Assembly: GCF_905163445.1 (NCBI RefSeq)
Contig: NC_053202.1
Coordinates: forward strand, 12,524,001-12,588,000
Direction of reading: 5' to 3'
Source of the DNA: Pararge aegeria
Lineage: Eukaryota > Arthropoda > Insecta > Lepidoptera > Nymphalidae
DNA: 64,000 nt
Shown here: positions 10,061-19,745 of the stretch, piece by piece
Numbering within the stretch: position 1 is the stretch's first letter
Layout of the letters: each line of letters starts with the position of its first letter
The notes under the pieces: generated by a model
What the model saw: only the letters and a program-made list of their open reading frames with translations
The model's database searches: none
Told to the model about the DNA's origin: nothing
Position numbers and translations under genes: made by a program

Positions 10061-10271
10061 TACTACTATAAATATACTACGATAATACACACATCGCCAT
10101 CTAGCCCCAATATAATAGCTGATGATCATTATTAAGAAAATAATACACATAAATACTTATCAGTAATAATACAGATAAACACCCAGACACAGACTTTTCC
10201 AGATGTGGGAATCAAACCCACTGCCGAACGCAGAAAGCAGGGTCGCTGCCCACCGCGCCAACCGTCTGTCC
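10061..10271 (-). mobile_element. SINE-A copy
   Basis: The reverse complement shows head, B box with one change and body. A deletion removes the 'acaagctacgcttac' block, and other small changes are present. Confidence 0.8.
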
Positions 10272-10375
10272 AGTATATGTGGTATAGCTGCGGGAGAAGA
10301 TAAATTGTTTATCCCCGGGGATATAATTGTCTCCTACCCATGCTATCCGCGCTGGGCTCGTTCCTAGCAAGCATG
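10272..10375 (-). repeat. unclassified repeat W, minus copy
   Basis: Read on the minus strand, 'gcatgggtaggagacaatta' and 'ggggataaacaatttatc' parallel the plus copy at 9897-10040. The outer ends are unclear. Confidence 0.4.
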
Positions 10376-10988
10376 AAAGCAATAGAGAGATTTTATTATT
10401 ATTATTACTAAAATAAAATAACAGCCTCCACTTTATGAAGCAGAAAAAGAAAAACTTAAAAACAAACATCAGGAAAACTTTAAAAGTGTATTCTATGACA
10501 TCTATCCAGCCAGAGACTTGATAAATTATAAACGAGCCCCAATCTTTGGCACTGGCCGAGCATAACATCTTCGTGATAAATGACTGAAATTATCATAACA
10601 TAAATGTAAGGTCGGCAGCCAAAAACCGTAGACCGAGAGGCGCTCGCGGCAAGATTAATATAACAAAGATATTGAAACTTTTTGTAGGTATATTATAAGA
10701 TGTAGTTTTTTGGCAGCCTTTTGTTGGCGCGCTGATTAAGGGATTTTCAGTGCCAATGCGCATAGCGGTGAGGTTAAAGTATAAATTCATTATTTACCTC
10801 TGACAAAGATAATAAGTCTATATACACACCCATAAATGTATAGGATTCAGCCGGCGAGTGAAATAGAACACATTAGACGTTATCGGACTCCATGCTTAAT
10901 GCATGTGTTTGCGCATGCGTGTTGATTGTTGATGAATTTTCATTTGTGTAAATATTTTCATCTCCTGGATACATTAATTTTAAAATCA
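10376..10988. other. unrecognised stretch
   Basis: It contains a short ATT repeat (10392-10412) and otherwise mixed sequence. No family was recognised. An open frame on the minus strand (10568-10212) runs through the SINE-A above and is not a gene. Confidence 0.35.
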
Positions 10989-11110
10989 TGCCAAAAACTA
11001 AAGTTGAAAATATTCGTGAATATTGGCGGAAAAAAAAATAAAAAAAGCCGCAAAAAGTTCTACGGAACGTGTCCAAGAATTTCGTGGACTTCGAAAAAAG
11101 TTACTGTATG
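10989..11110 (+). pseudogene. possible broken start of a basic protein or first exon
   Basis: An ATG at 10989 opens a short frame rich in Lys and Arg (MPKTKVENIREYWRKKK). It is stopped at an A-rich run near 11030-11040. A second frame shifted by one base continues with KKAAKSSTERVQEFRGLRKK. The two halves together look like one basic N-terminal segment with a slip in the A run. 'gtatgt' near 11106 could be a splice donor. The pattern recalls N-termini of lepidopteran transposon proteins, but I cannot assign it. Confidence 0.3.
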
Positions 11111-11252
11111 TAGGTACTTATAAATATACAGTTTGTATGAAACGACTGTTCATTTTTTCAATAAGTTTTACTTTTCAGATGTTTCACTTTTACCGTGTGC
11201 ACACACGCACTCTTTTTTTTAATTTTACTTTGTTTGAAATTTGATAAGTAGC

Positions 11253-11487
11253 AGTAGAAGCTTTTTGTGACAGCTCGTCCGGGGAAGTAGTACCACCAAG
11301 TTTCATTTCTGCCGCTACAGCAGCATTGTTGCGATGCTGTGTTCCGGTCTGAAGGGCCTGGGTGTCGGTGTCATCACAGGCACATGAGATCTCGCATCTA
11401 CTCTTCGTGTTTTTGGACACAGGGCAAAACTTTGCAGATGGTGGTTTCCCACTTACCATCAGATGGGCTGTCTGATTGGTCCATCAA
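11253..11487 (+). mobile_element. repeat K copy
   Basis: 'gctttttgtgacagctcgtc', 'cggggaagtagtaccaccaa', 'gcagcattgttgcgatgctg' and 'ttcccacttaccatcagatg' give the clearest version of the family in this window. It has no coding content. Confidence 0.7.
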
Positions 11488-11507
11488 TTATTAACTATAA
11501 AAAAAAT

Positions 11508-11592
11508 GTGGGAACTCTCAGGCACGCACGTTTCCTTACGAAGTTTTCCTTCTCCGTTAAAGTGACACTTTCATTGTCTGAATTAAAAACGC

Positions 11593-11597
<5 letters not shown>
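11508..11597 (-). mobile_element. SINE-C middle fragment
   Basis: 'gaactctcaggcacgcacg' and 'cttacgaagttttccttc' are internal SINE-C blocks. Both ends are missing. Confidence 0.6.

Positions 11598-11624
<27 letters not shown>
11598..11624. repeat. (TAA)n microsatellite
   Basis: About nine TAA units sit exactly between the SINE-C fragment and the LINE that follows. Confidence 0.9.
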
Positions 11625-11625
<1 letters not shown>

Positions 11626-11627
11626 CA

Positions 11628-12512
11628 TTTAAGGACATCGTTGCAGTAGATAAGGGTCTTACTCCACTATTCCTTGGCAAAGAGAACTGGCGCAAGCCAA
11701 AAGTACTTAGCAACTCAGATCGTGTGGCGGTATGGAAGAGTAAGGAGTTGCATGGCAGATTCTACAAGGCCCTGTCGGGACCAGATGTAGATCAAATCGC
11801 ATCTGTATCCTGGTTACAATTCGGTGACCTATTTGGGGAAACCGAGGGTTTTGTCTGTGCAATTATGGACGTAGTCATCAAGACGAGAAACTACCGGAAA
11901 CACATTATGAAAGATGGCACTCTAGACATATGTCGAGCATGTCATCGTCCTGGGGAGTCCCTCAGGCATATAGTTTCCGGGTGTTCTCATCTTGCTAACG
12001 GCGAATATTTGCACAGACATAATCAAGTAGCCAGGATAGATCATCAACAACTTGCTCTTCGGTTTGGCCTTATCGAATTTGAGATGCCTTAATATAGGTA
12101 CGACCCGGCGTCAGTTCTTGAAAATAGCAGTGCATTGCTCTACTGGGATCGAACGATTATCACTGACAGGTACATTACAGCTAATAGACCTGATATAGTG
12201 CTAGTCGATCGATCAGTGCGCCGTGCAATAATTGTTGACATAACTATTCCACATGACGATAATCTGGTGAAAGCTGAAAAGGAAAAAGTATCTAAATACT
12301 TGGACCTTGCTCACGAGATTACCGCCATGTGGAATGTTGAGTCGACCGTTGTTGTTCCGATCGTCGTTTCAGTCAATGGTCTTCTCGCGAAAAGCTTCGA
12401 CCAACATCTCAAGAAGCTTTCGCTTGGTTGTTGGATCAAGGGTCGGATGCAGAAGGCAGTAGTCCTTGAAACGGCGCGTATTGTGAGGAGGTTCCTCACT
12501 CTGGAGCCCTGA
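11628..12512 (+). pseudogene. C-terminus of a restriction-like-endonuclease LINE polyprotein
   Basis: One reading frame runs from about 11628 to the stop at 12510, broken by a single in-frame TAA at 12090-12092. The first part holds a zinc-knuckle of form C-X2-C-X8-H-X4-C (Cys codons at 11931 and 11940, last Cys at 11982). The second part holds an R-P-D (12186-12194) followed 14 residues later by Asp (12237-12239), which is the R/KPD-X12-14-D signature of the restriction-like endonuclease of early-branching LINEs (R2, R4/Dong, NeSL, Utopia types). In those elements the knuckle and endonuclease lie C-terminal to the reverse transcriptase and nick the target site. The reverse transcriptase is absent: the piece is 5'-truncated, as is usual for LINEs. 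Apart from the one stop it is well preserved, suggesting a fairly recent insertion. I cannot decide the clade. Confidence 0.8.
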
Positions 12513-12655
12513 CCACCGGTTGCTTGGGTATTCAAAAGCGCCGCAAGCGGAGGGTGGAAGTTTTTTTTTTTTATAAATTTTTAATAGTGTTTTTCAATTT
12601 ATTTTTTAGCATTGTTAATAATTAAAAAAAAAAAAAGAAAAATAATAAATGATGG
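11628..12655 (+). mobile_element. 5'-truncated LINE with restriction-like endonuclease
   Basis: This is the whole insertion: coding 3' part (11628-12512), a short 3' UTR starting 'ccaccggttgcttgggtat', T-rich sequence, and an A-rich end (about 12625-12655). Its 5' edge is the TAA microsatellite at 11598-11624, so it may have inserted into a TAA run or created it. Confidence 0.75.
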
Positions 12656-12946
12656 AAAAATAATCATTTAATTCACACGTTTCCATCCATAGATTGTTAG
12701 TATATTAGTTACAATTTTTCCTTAACCACTAAGTTAGTATTGATTTGTTTAAACAATAAAAAATAAACAAAATTGGAAGAGAGGTTGCTATATACCTAAC
12801 TTCGAAAAACTTAACTTCGGTTCCTGTCGGCGATCGAACACTGCCCCCCGAAATGGAGGCCCAAGCTTTAACTACTGCTATCATCAAGTATCTTATAACT
12901 TACGTGGAATAGAAATAAAATATCCTATTCCTTAACTTCACTAAAA
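12656..12946. other. unrecognised, with a SINE-C-like piece
   Basis: 12800-12885 ('cggcgatcgaacactgcccc', 'ttaactactgctatcatcaag') looks like the tRNA-like end of a SINE-C relative on the minus strand. The rest is AT-rich. Confidence 0.4.
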
Positions 12947-13378
12947 TCATCATCATCATCATCATCACATCAACCGATAGACGTCCACTGCTGGACATAG
13001 GTCTTTTGTAGGGAGTTCCAAGTTCCACGGTTCTGAGTCGCTTGGATCCAGCGGCTACCTGCGACGCGCTTAATGTCGTCTGTCCACCTCGTTGGGGGTC
13101 GACCAACGCTGCGCTTACCAGTTCGGGGCTGCACCCAGCACCTTGGGACCCCAACGTCCATCCTTTCTCCGAACTATGTGCCCGGCACATTGCCACTTCA
13201 GCTTCGCGACTCGTTGAGCTATGTCGGTAACTCTGGTTCTTCTACGAATCTCCACATTTCTGATTTGATCGCGTAGAGATACTCGGAGCATAGCTCTCTC
13301 CATCGCCCGCTGAGTGACTCTGAGCCTTCTTATGAGGCCCATAGTTAACGACCATGTTTCAGAGCCATATGTCATCAC
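12947..13378 (-). mobile_element. RTE-type LINE 3' end, reverse transcriptase C-terminus
   Basis: On the minus strand, 13378-13115 encodes YGSETWSLT..RRLRVTQRAMERAML, then RDQIRNVEIRRRTRVTDIAQ and GHIVRRKDGRWGPKVL. A frameshift near 13130 moves the continuation (RTGKRSVGRPPTRWTDDIKR, then QQWTSIG) to the frame ending near 12970. These are hallmark C-terminal words of lepidopteran RTE-clade reverse transcriptases. An ATG-repeat tail (12947-12968 as ATC) follows the stop directly. It is 5'-truncated and frameshifted, so inactive. Confidence 0.88.
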
Positions 13379-14083
13379 TAAAATAGTTGCCCTTTAATTC
13401 ATCCGATAATTCAAAATCAAAATCGTAATTGAATTCTTCTGGCTTGAACCTTCTAGGATATTTCGGTCACTAGGATGCAAGCTGTCTTTATGCGAATTTA
13501 ATTAAGATCGGTGTACAGATTACACCGAACATGAGTAACTAACAGACATACATTCACGGTTACGACGTTGCTATGGAGTGACAGCTCAAAGGGCAGCCGA
13601 TAATCTATTTCAACGGTACGGTAGAGAAAGGATGGCTTATTTTAGACCTGTCAGTTTAAATTAGGATCTGGGTATCAAAGAATCAGCGGCGTTATCGAGT
13701 TAAAATACCACTGCTATTTTTATAATTAAAGGGTTGTAATAAAAATACGAGATTAACGGTAGTTCTACTATTATCCAATTATGGTAGGCACATAATTTTT
13801 CTGGCGAATAAACGGCGTAATAATAAGCTACATTGGGCTGGAATCGGTTTTCTGAATAAAACAAAAACGTTTTACTGTAAACTGAAATAGCCTTTATCAC
13901 GCCTCGATAAAGATAATTTTGTAATAACAGCAATTGAACATAATTTGCTTTGCGTGTTGACACACTACACAGGGTAGTTTGTGAATGGAGTCTTTGAATG
14001 CTTGTTAGGAACTGAAGTTGTGGTAGAGATTTCCGTCCGCCAACTCGTGTTGAAACAGTATGGTTGTAATATCTGTTAGCTAT
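13379..14083. other. unrecognised stretch
   Basis: Mixed sequence without a recognised family. A small inverted repeat 'tcggtgta' / 'tacaccga' is near 13512. A long minus-strand frame (14143-13700) starts in the adjoining SINE-A and has no recognisable domain. Confidence 0.35.
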
Positions 14084-14685
14084 TTTGGCGTCGTGGGCAG
14101 CAACCTTGCTTTCTGAGTCCAAGGCCCTGATTTCGATTCCCACAGCTGGAAAATGTTTGTGTGATGAACATTAATGTTTTTCAGTATCTGGGTGTTTATT
14201 TGTATATAATAAGTATTTATGTGTATTATATTCTTAAAAATATTCATCAGCTATATCAGTACCCACAACACAAGCTTTTTTGTTTTTTTATTTGACTTCA
14301 AGTTAGCCCTTGACTGCAATCTCACCTGGTGGTAAGTGATGATGCTGTCGAAGATGATAGCGGGCTAACCTGTTAAGGTATATGGTACTTAGTTATACCC
14401 CTAATAGGTTTCTACGCGACATCGCACCGAAACACTAAATCGCTTACCGGCACGTCTTTGTCGGTAGGGTGGTAACTAGCCAAAGCCAACCAAGTAAACC
14501 AGACCAGAGAAATTATAAATTTAGAAATTATAAATTCTCGAATTGCCTCTGCCGGGAATTGAACCCGGGACCTCCTACTTAAATCCACGGCGCTGACCGC
14601 TGGGCCAGTAAGGTCGTCAAAAGGTACGCTTACTTCGGGGCTTGATGGCGATGGGTGAATTGTCTTAGTATATTTATTAAATTAT
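14084..14685 (+). mobile_element. SINE-A copy split by SINE-B
   Basis: The SINE-A head ('gtcgtgggcagcaaccttgc') and body run to about 14277. The SINE resumes at about 14623 with 'ggtacgcttacttcggggct' and ends near 14685. The A box is damaged. Confidence 0.8.
14278..14622 (-). mobile_element. SINE-B copy, nested, full length
   Basis: The plus strand starts with T-rich sequence (the A tail) and proceeds in reverse through 'ccctaataggtttctacgcg', 'cgcttaccggcacgtctttg' and 'ggtggtaactagccaaagcc' to the tRNA-like head with B box 'gggttcaattccc' on the minus strand. No clear target duplication could be read at the joints. Confidence 0.82.
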
Positions 14686-14721
14686 TTTAAACACAAAAAT
14701 TTGATTTATTTATTTAGCGTT

Positions 14722-14895
14722 GAAAGAACACATCGTGCGGAAAGCTGCATCTCATCTGTTCTCTATAATGTCTCTAGGGCCTTGAAGTCTACCAATTCGC
14801 ACAGCTTCAATGTGGTAGATCCGAAACCTATCTCATTCTTAGAGGAGAACTCGAGCCGGTAGTAGGCCGGTAATAGAATGATGAACCATTTTCTA
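14722..14895 (+). mobile_element. SINE-C relative, degenerate
   Basis: 'aacacatcgtgcggaaagct', 'gaagtctaccaattcgcac' and 'ctcattcttagaggagaact' follow SINE-C block order on the plus strand, ending in 'gtaggccggtaatagaatga'. It is heavily diverged. Confidence 0.5.
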
Positions 14896-15614
14896 GGTCA
14901 CCATTAATACAAACACTATAAAATTAAAATTCGTCGTTACCTTTTAATAGAGCTATTTAGGTACCTAGCAGAACAATGTATAGTAGTGTGATCTATTTTT
15001 ATTTCGTTCTTAAACTTAAACCAACCATTAAGGCCTCTTCAAAGAACAGATTTCACAAAACGATATGTTTTTATGGGAAATCTGCCAAACTCATTCTTCA
15101 AACAGGTAACCGAATAATCAGTCCTAAGAAACGTTTATAAAGAAGCTCTCTGATGTGTGTTTAGGCTGTGCAAAACTAATATACCGAGGTGTGCCTAAAT
15201 TTCGTGGGTTCTACGAAATAACACTGACGTGTTATTGACTTAATCCTGTTTAATTACATGCCTCTGATCCCTGAACATCGCGGGCAAGTTTAAAGTTTTG
15301 CTATTGACTTTCCTTCGTTGGATTTGTAAGAACTTTTTGGCCCTTGGCTTTAATATCTAACAGCGCTAGACGGGATCCTTTGGCTTATAGTCAAGGTTAG
15401 AAAAGCCTCAACATCCATGAAAAACGTTAGAAAAAGTTTTATTATATCCTAGTAGTAGTCTCTTACTACACCCAAGGAGGGGTGGTGACAACTGTATTCT
15501 GATCTCGTCGCCACACGGCACGGTCTTTAGAGTAAGAAACACAAAGAGCAAGGTCAGCGATTGGTGTAAACGAATTTAGAGGAAAAGCAAAAGGTAGGAC
15601 TTAGCTAGAGTATA
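14896..15614. other. unrecognised stretch
   Basis: No element recognised. 'ggaggggtggtgacaactgt' near 15476 recurs at 38282-38305, so a small repeat (family R) is present. Confidence 0.4.
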
Positions 15615-15771
15615 TCTTTATATATATATTTCTTGTGTGCATCTGTATGTCACTGAACTCCTCCTAGACGGCTGGACCGATTTGAATGCATTTTTCGGTA
15701 TGCGTTTGGGTGGCACCCTGGATGGTTTAAATTCATAAATCAGCCTGACAAGTGGCGCTGAGGTCAGCTAC
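15615..15771 (+). mobile_element. Helitron family C copy
   Basis: TC at 15615 follows an A. The 3' terminus is CTAC where other copies have CTAG, a single change. 'tatttcttgtgtgcatctgt' and 'tgggtggcaccctggatggt' match 5461-5617 in reverse. It is 157 bp, the same length as that copy. Confidence 0.72.
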
Positions 15772-15819
15772 TATATATGTATATATATAGTATATATGTG
15801 TATGTATTTATTTCTATAT

Positions 15820-16075
15820 TATTATCAAAATTAAGCTTAATTTGCTATACTCCGCGAAAAGCAGGAGAATCTGTGTGGTGTAATTTATAATTTCTTCAAT
15901 CCTTATACCCCACACCAAACAGATCTTCGGCAATATACCCTCTACGCACGTTTCATTCCGAAACCGGAGCATCATATCATATATTGCCTGCTTTTCGCGG
16001 AGTATAGCAAATTAAGCTTAATTTTGATAATATATCATTGATTTCCGCAAAGTAACGCCTGCTTCTATCCAATAT
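15820..16075. repeat. foldback repeat with perfect 46-bp arms
   Basis: 15820-15865 and 15987-16032 are perfect inverted repeats of 46 bp with a 121-bp spacer. Beyond the right arm lies 'gatttccgcaaagtaacgcc' followed by 'tgcttctatcc', a terminal block shared by other copies (31235-31275, 60395-60420). Related copies are at 31028-31275, 35345-35530 and 60300-60430. The class is unknown. Confidence 0.8.
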
Positions 16076-16189
16076 TCTATATTATTTATATTTGTATTAG
16101 CTATTTATTTAGTTTATGTTGTGACATAGTTTTAAAATATTGCACTTTCGCGTTTTCATAATCATTTGTTTTCTTCATTCATTAAGGGT

Positions 16190-16330
16190 TGTCTCGAGGG
16201 GATCCCTTAAAACGATAAGACCGCCTTTGCGTATTTTTATTTTTCTTGTATTACTGTTTCCAATATTTACAGTCTTTATCCCTTAATTGTGCGCAATAAA
16301 GAATTTATCTGTCTATCTATCTATCTAGAG
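16190..16330 (+). mobile_element. LINE 3' UTR tail with CTAT repeat
   Basis: 'aaacgataagaccgcctttg' and 'gcgcaataaagaatttatct' (containing AATAAA) are followed by a CTAT repeat. The tails at 35797-35930 and 43090-43225 have the same 'cgataagg..gcc..ttttg' block, so this is a diverged member of that LINE tail family. Confidence 0.55.
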
Positions 16331-16559
16331 TGGGGTAAAGTGATGAAGCGACAGGTCGTAATGGAAAAGTATAGTATCTGCTCTTTGCCCCTGAATACAA
16401 CACTTTAGGTACTAATGCAGATTGACATATTTCATTTTATGAAGATGGATGAATAGGAATTGTGATAGGGTAGTTGCAAGGCGTAAAACGTGGCCATGGC
16501 TTTGAACCATGTATAAAACAATAGTAATTGGTAATAAATGTGTTTTAACATATTCTTTA

Positions 16560-16920
16560 AACTTATGCATTGGTAGGTCCAAAATTACCTATGGAATCAT
16601 ATTATGAAAGCGTATTCTCAATCACAAAAATGACTTCTGTACCTTTCGCAGACGATATGCAGATGTCCATAATGATGATGTTCTAATTTATGACCATTTC
16701 TTCAAGTCGACTGTTTATATTCACTTTTTGTTTGTATAGTCTAATATGTTATGTTCAGTGGCGTGCACTTGATACACGCACAAAAGCACTGCATACCCTA
16801 AAATTGAAACATAGCCCGTATAAGAGGAGGATTTTTTTCCATTTTACGAAATTTTCCTGCAGTATGCATACCCTGGTAAGAAACCCAATGCACGCCACTG
16901 GTTATGTTGTCTTAACAAGC
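16560..16920 (-). mobile_element. CR1-type LINE fragment, interrupted
   Basis: The minus strand matches the reverse transcriptase C-terminal region found at 23160-23380 ('atcatattatgaaagcgta', 'cctttcgcagacgatatgca', 'gaccatttcttcaagtcgac'). Small insertions and frame changes make it non-functional. A MITE interrupts it at 16756-16900. Confidence 0.75.
16756..16900. mobile_element. hAT-type MITE with perfect target duplication
   Basis: Terminal inverted repeats CAGTGGCGTGCA (16756-16767) and TGCACGCCACTG (16889-16900) bound a 145-bp non-coding body. An exact 8-bp duplication, gttatgtt, lies at 16748-16755 and 16901-16908. CAGTG-type ends plus an 8-bp duplication are the signature of hAT transposons. 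A transposase must come from elsewhere. A relative lies at 54601-54964. Confidence 0.88.
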
Positions 16921-17865
16921 TTAGGTTTTCAAAAAATATTATAAATGGTTTTAATTTTGTTATATGAAGCGCAACCCGCAGTTGTTATTTTAAGCTGCGA
17001 GCGCTATAATTTCAAACCGACTACAGAACTTAGGTATCTTATCAAAAATAAACATGTAAATAGGTCACCTACAAACTCTGAGAAATCTAGATATCAACAA
17101 AAAAAGAAGTAAAATATCTTTGACTCGCAATGAAAGCAAACTATCCCAGCAACCTCTGGTAGCCTTATAATCTTTTTGCATATCTTTGAAGATATAATCA
17201 ATAAGCCCGAACACGTAATACGTATCTATTGTAAATTGTCTTTGTGTAGTCGGCATTGGTTTCAGCATCAGGTCAAGGTTACACTTGCAGTACCTTTAGG
17301 ATTAGAAGGAAATATAGTTATCGATTTTATGGAGATTTATTTTAACTCTTAAGGAGATGGGTGTTGCGTCAAGAATCCTGAGTGTATCGAGGGGTTTAGG
17401 GGCGCCTAAGACAAAAAAGACAGAGTTACCAGTATTATCACAATATTCAGTATATTTCACACTTTAAATGACAATAAAATCAAGGTAAGTATTAATAACG
17501 ACTAAGACACCGGGAGTTATCTTTGCATCGTTCAAGTCTCTGTAGGACTGGAGTGTATCGATAATGCAGTCTTATTTATATCAAAATACCCACCGATTCC
17601 ATGTCATGAAAATTTGTTATTAATCAAATATAATTTTAATTGTTTCTTGAAAACTAACTATGAACTAATTAATAATTATTTGCGTATTTGTAAAAACCCT
17701 AATCAATTTAATAAAATATCTGGAAAATATGAATTTATAGTTAACAAATGTTTAATTATTTACCCACTTTATAAAATTACTGTAACATTTTATAGAAAAT
17801 TTCGTATTCCACGTTTTTTGCGGTACATTGTATAGTAAGATTAATATTCTGCATTGCAATCTTTA
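16921..17865. other. unrecognised stretch
   Basis: AT-rich with no recognised repeat. The open frames at 17065-17268 (minus) and 17614-17835 (plus) are hydrophobic or AT-driven and show no domain. Confidence 0.4.
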
Positions 17866-18155
17866 TCATCATCATCATCATATCAACCAGTGATCAGCCA
17901 ACTACAGGGCACAGGTCTCCTTCCACAATGAAAAGGGGATAAAGGCCGTAGTCGACTTCACAAGCCTTTGAGAACATTATGTAGAAGTTACCTATGTAGC
18001 GGCATGCAGGTTTCCTCGCGATGTTTTCTTTCACCATTGAAGCAAGTAATATTTTAATTACTTAAAACGCACATAACTTAGAAACGTCAAAGGTGCGAGC
18101 TGGGATTCGAACTCAGCCCCGCGAAATTAAAGTCGTGCACTATCACCGCTTCCCA
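17866..18155 (-). mobile_element. SINE-C copy, full length
   Basis: It begins with an ATC run (the ATG tail) and 'atatcaacc', passes through 'cgtagtcgacttcacaagcc' and 'ggcatgcaggtttcctcgcg', and ends with the tRNA-like block 'gggattcgaactcagcc' and 'ctatcaccgcttc'. It is one of the best copies for the family's structure. Confidence 0.85.
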
Positions 18156-18689
18156 CGAGTAGGTCCAAAATATTTTTTTTTTTAAATTAACAAATATAAC
18201 CTTCCGAAAACTAGGGCCATGATTCTGGTGACCCAAAAACATATTCTCTAAGCATAATGATAATCCCGACAACTCACTGTTTTACAATCTGTGAGTCTTT
18301 GATTATTGGACTCCCGCAGTTTTCAGTATTCACTGTAACTTAGACAGCGGAACTCGTGTAATCAAACATCTGTCATAGACAAAGCCGGTGTGCAATCGAT
18401 CACCAAGTCTATATTTGTGTAAGTGGACGCTGCTGACGTCACTTCATTGATGACTAGCTGTGATTGCTTTTAAAAGATCATAAGAGACAGCAAAAAGGCG
18501 TCCAATATAGATCACTCTGTACAGACGAATAGAGTTGAAGGTCGCGGAGCTATTACTGAGTGCACTTACTTTTTATTGTTTTTATATTTAGTTGAAAGTA
18601 TAATTATCGTATCGTATTGATTTAGTTTATTTGGATAAAAGCATATAAAATTATATTATAGGTACTCTAAAATTTCGAGTACGTATCAG
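18156..18689. other. unrecognised stretch
   Basis: No element or gene is recognised. The sequence is moderately AT-rich with a T run at 18172-18184. Confidence 0.4.
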
Positions 18690-18900
18690 CCGGGAGTTTA
18701 GGAATTGGTTATGTTAACCGAGCCTCAGAGAGCACGTTACATCAATAACAGAGCGATAATAATAATTAAAGTCCATCAACCCACATTGGAGCTGAGTGGT
18801 GGGTCTTAACACTGAAACCTTCTCTCCTATGAGTGATGAGGTGTTCGCCCAGCCGTGGGATATTAATAGGTGGTTGAAGATGATATCATACATGACTTCC
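18690..18900 (+). mobile_element. SINE body, family V
   Basis: 'gagcctcagagagcacgtta', 'cccacattggagctgagtgg' and 'cgcccagccgtgggatatta' are in the order of a widespread lepidopteran SINE whose full form ends in a GAT-rich tail. The tRNA-like head is missing. A fragment of the same family is at 28571-28660. Confidence 0.6.
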
Positions 18901-18987
18901 CACGTCACTTTTTCAATATCTCCCTCTAGAAGATATAATTCTTATCGATAAGGGGACCTTGTTAACTTTAAGTTTTTGTTATCTTGT

Positions 18988-19198
18988 AGACGACCGCCCT
19001 TGCACAGTGGGGAGCGCTGTGGTTTGAAGTTGGCAGTCCCGGGTTCGATTCCCGACAGGAGCAATACAAAAATTCAGAATTTTCTCTGGTCTGGCTGCGG
19101 CCGTGGCTAGTTACTACCCTATAAACAAAGACGTGCAACTTAGCGATTTAGCGTTCCAGTTTCATATAGTATTAATTCCCGTATCCCTAACATGTCCT
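18988..19198 (+). mobile_element. SINE-B copy, 5' two thirds
   Basis: The A-box-like 'ttgcacagtggggagcgctg' and B box 'gggttcgattccc' (about 19040-19052) start the copy. 'ttttctctggtctggctgcg' and 'cttagcgatttagcgttcca' give the body. The tail is cut at about 19198. Confidence 0.82.
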
Positions 19199-19199
19199 G

Positions 19200-19745
19200 G
19201 AAAAAAACCGGCCAAGTGCGAATCGACCTAACTATAAATTTTATTTTAATTTAAACATTTATTTTTAAAGTGAACAATATAACTCTATATTCTATTAATA
19301 TTTCTAGCGTCTTCTGGTTTCCTCTATCAATATCAAGCAAAACGAGCAAAATCTCACGTTTCTTGTATAAGAGCCCGCTTAAATATTTATTTTATTTGTT
19401 GTTATATTCACCCGCCACTATTTTAACGCGGCTAAGTTTGCTGTGGGCTTCTTCTTAGACCAGGACGCGTTTGGAATCCACGTAGCTTTAGTTTTATGTT
19501 TACGAATATGGTTCTCGCCATCATCTCACTACCGTGTAATTCTCATGTAATGTACCGTACCGTGTACTTGAATAAAGATATTTTGACTTTGACTTTTGAC
19601 TTTATAGCGGCAACAGGAATACATCCAGTGTGAGAACTTCAACTTTCAAAACCTATCGCGGTTCATGAGATACAGCCTGGTGACAGACAGGCAGACGGAC
19701 GGTCAGCGGGTCACGTTAAACACTTTGGGTAGGGAACCCTAGAAA
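19200..19745 (+). mobile_element. repeat Q, interrupted by a LINE tail
   Basis: One end is 'aaaaccggccaagtgcgaat' (19206), and the other half, 'cggcaacaggaatacatcca' to 'gggtagggaaccctagaaa', spans 19608-19745. The blocks between are replaced by LINE-Z (19432-19602) and AT-rich sequence. In intact members of this family as I know it, the two ends lie a few hundred bases apart. Confidence 0.6.
19432..19602 (+). mobile_element. LINE-Z 3' end with TTTGAC tail
   Basis: 'gtttgctgtgggcttcttct', 'tctcactaccgtgtaattct' and 'cttgaataaagatattttga' end in a TTTGACTTTGACTTT tail. AATAAA sits just before the tail. The 171-bp fragment is strongly 5'-truncated. Confidence 0.8.

Noticed and set aside
10212..10568. 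118-codon minus-strand frame
   Set aside because: It combines repeat W and SINE-A sequence with a hydrophobic AT-rich part. No known family.
13700..14143. 147-codon minus-strand frame
   Set aside because: Starts in SINE-A head sequence; the rest shows no domain and AT-driven composition.
16299..16327. Short CTAT repeats as a possible CRISPR-like array
   Set aside because: Uninterrupted simple repeats with no unique spacers, at the end of a LINE tail in a eukaryotic context.
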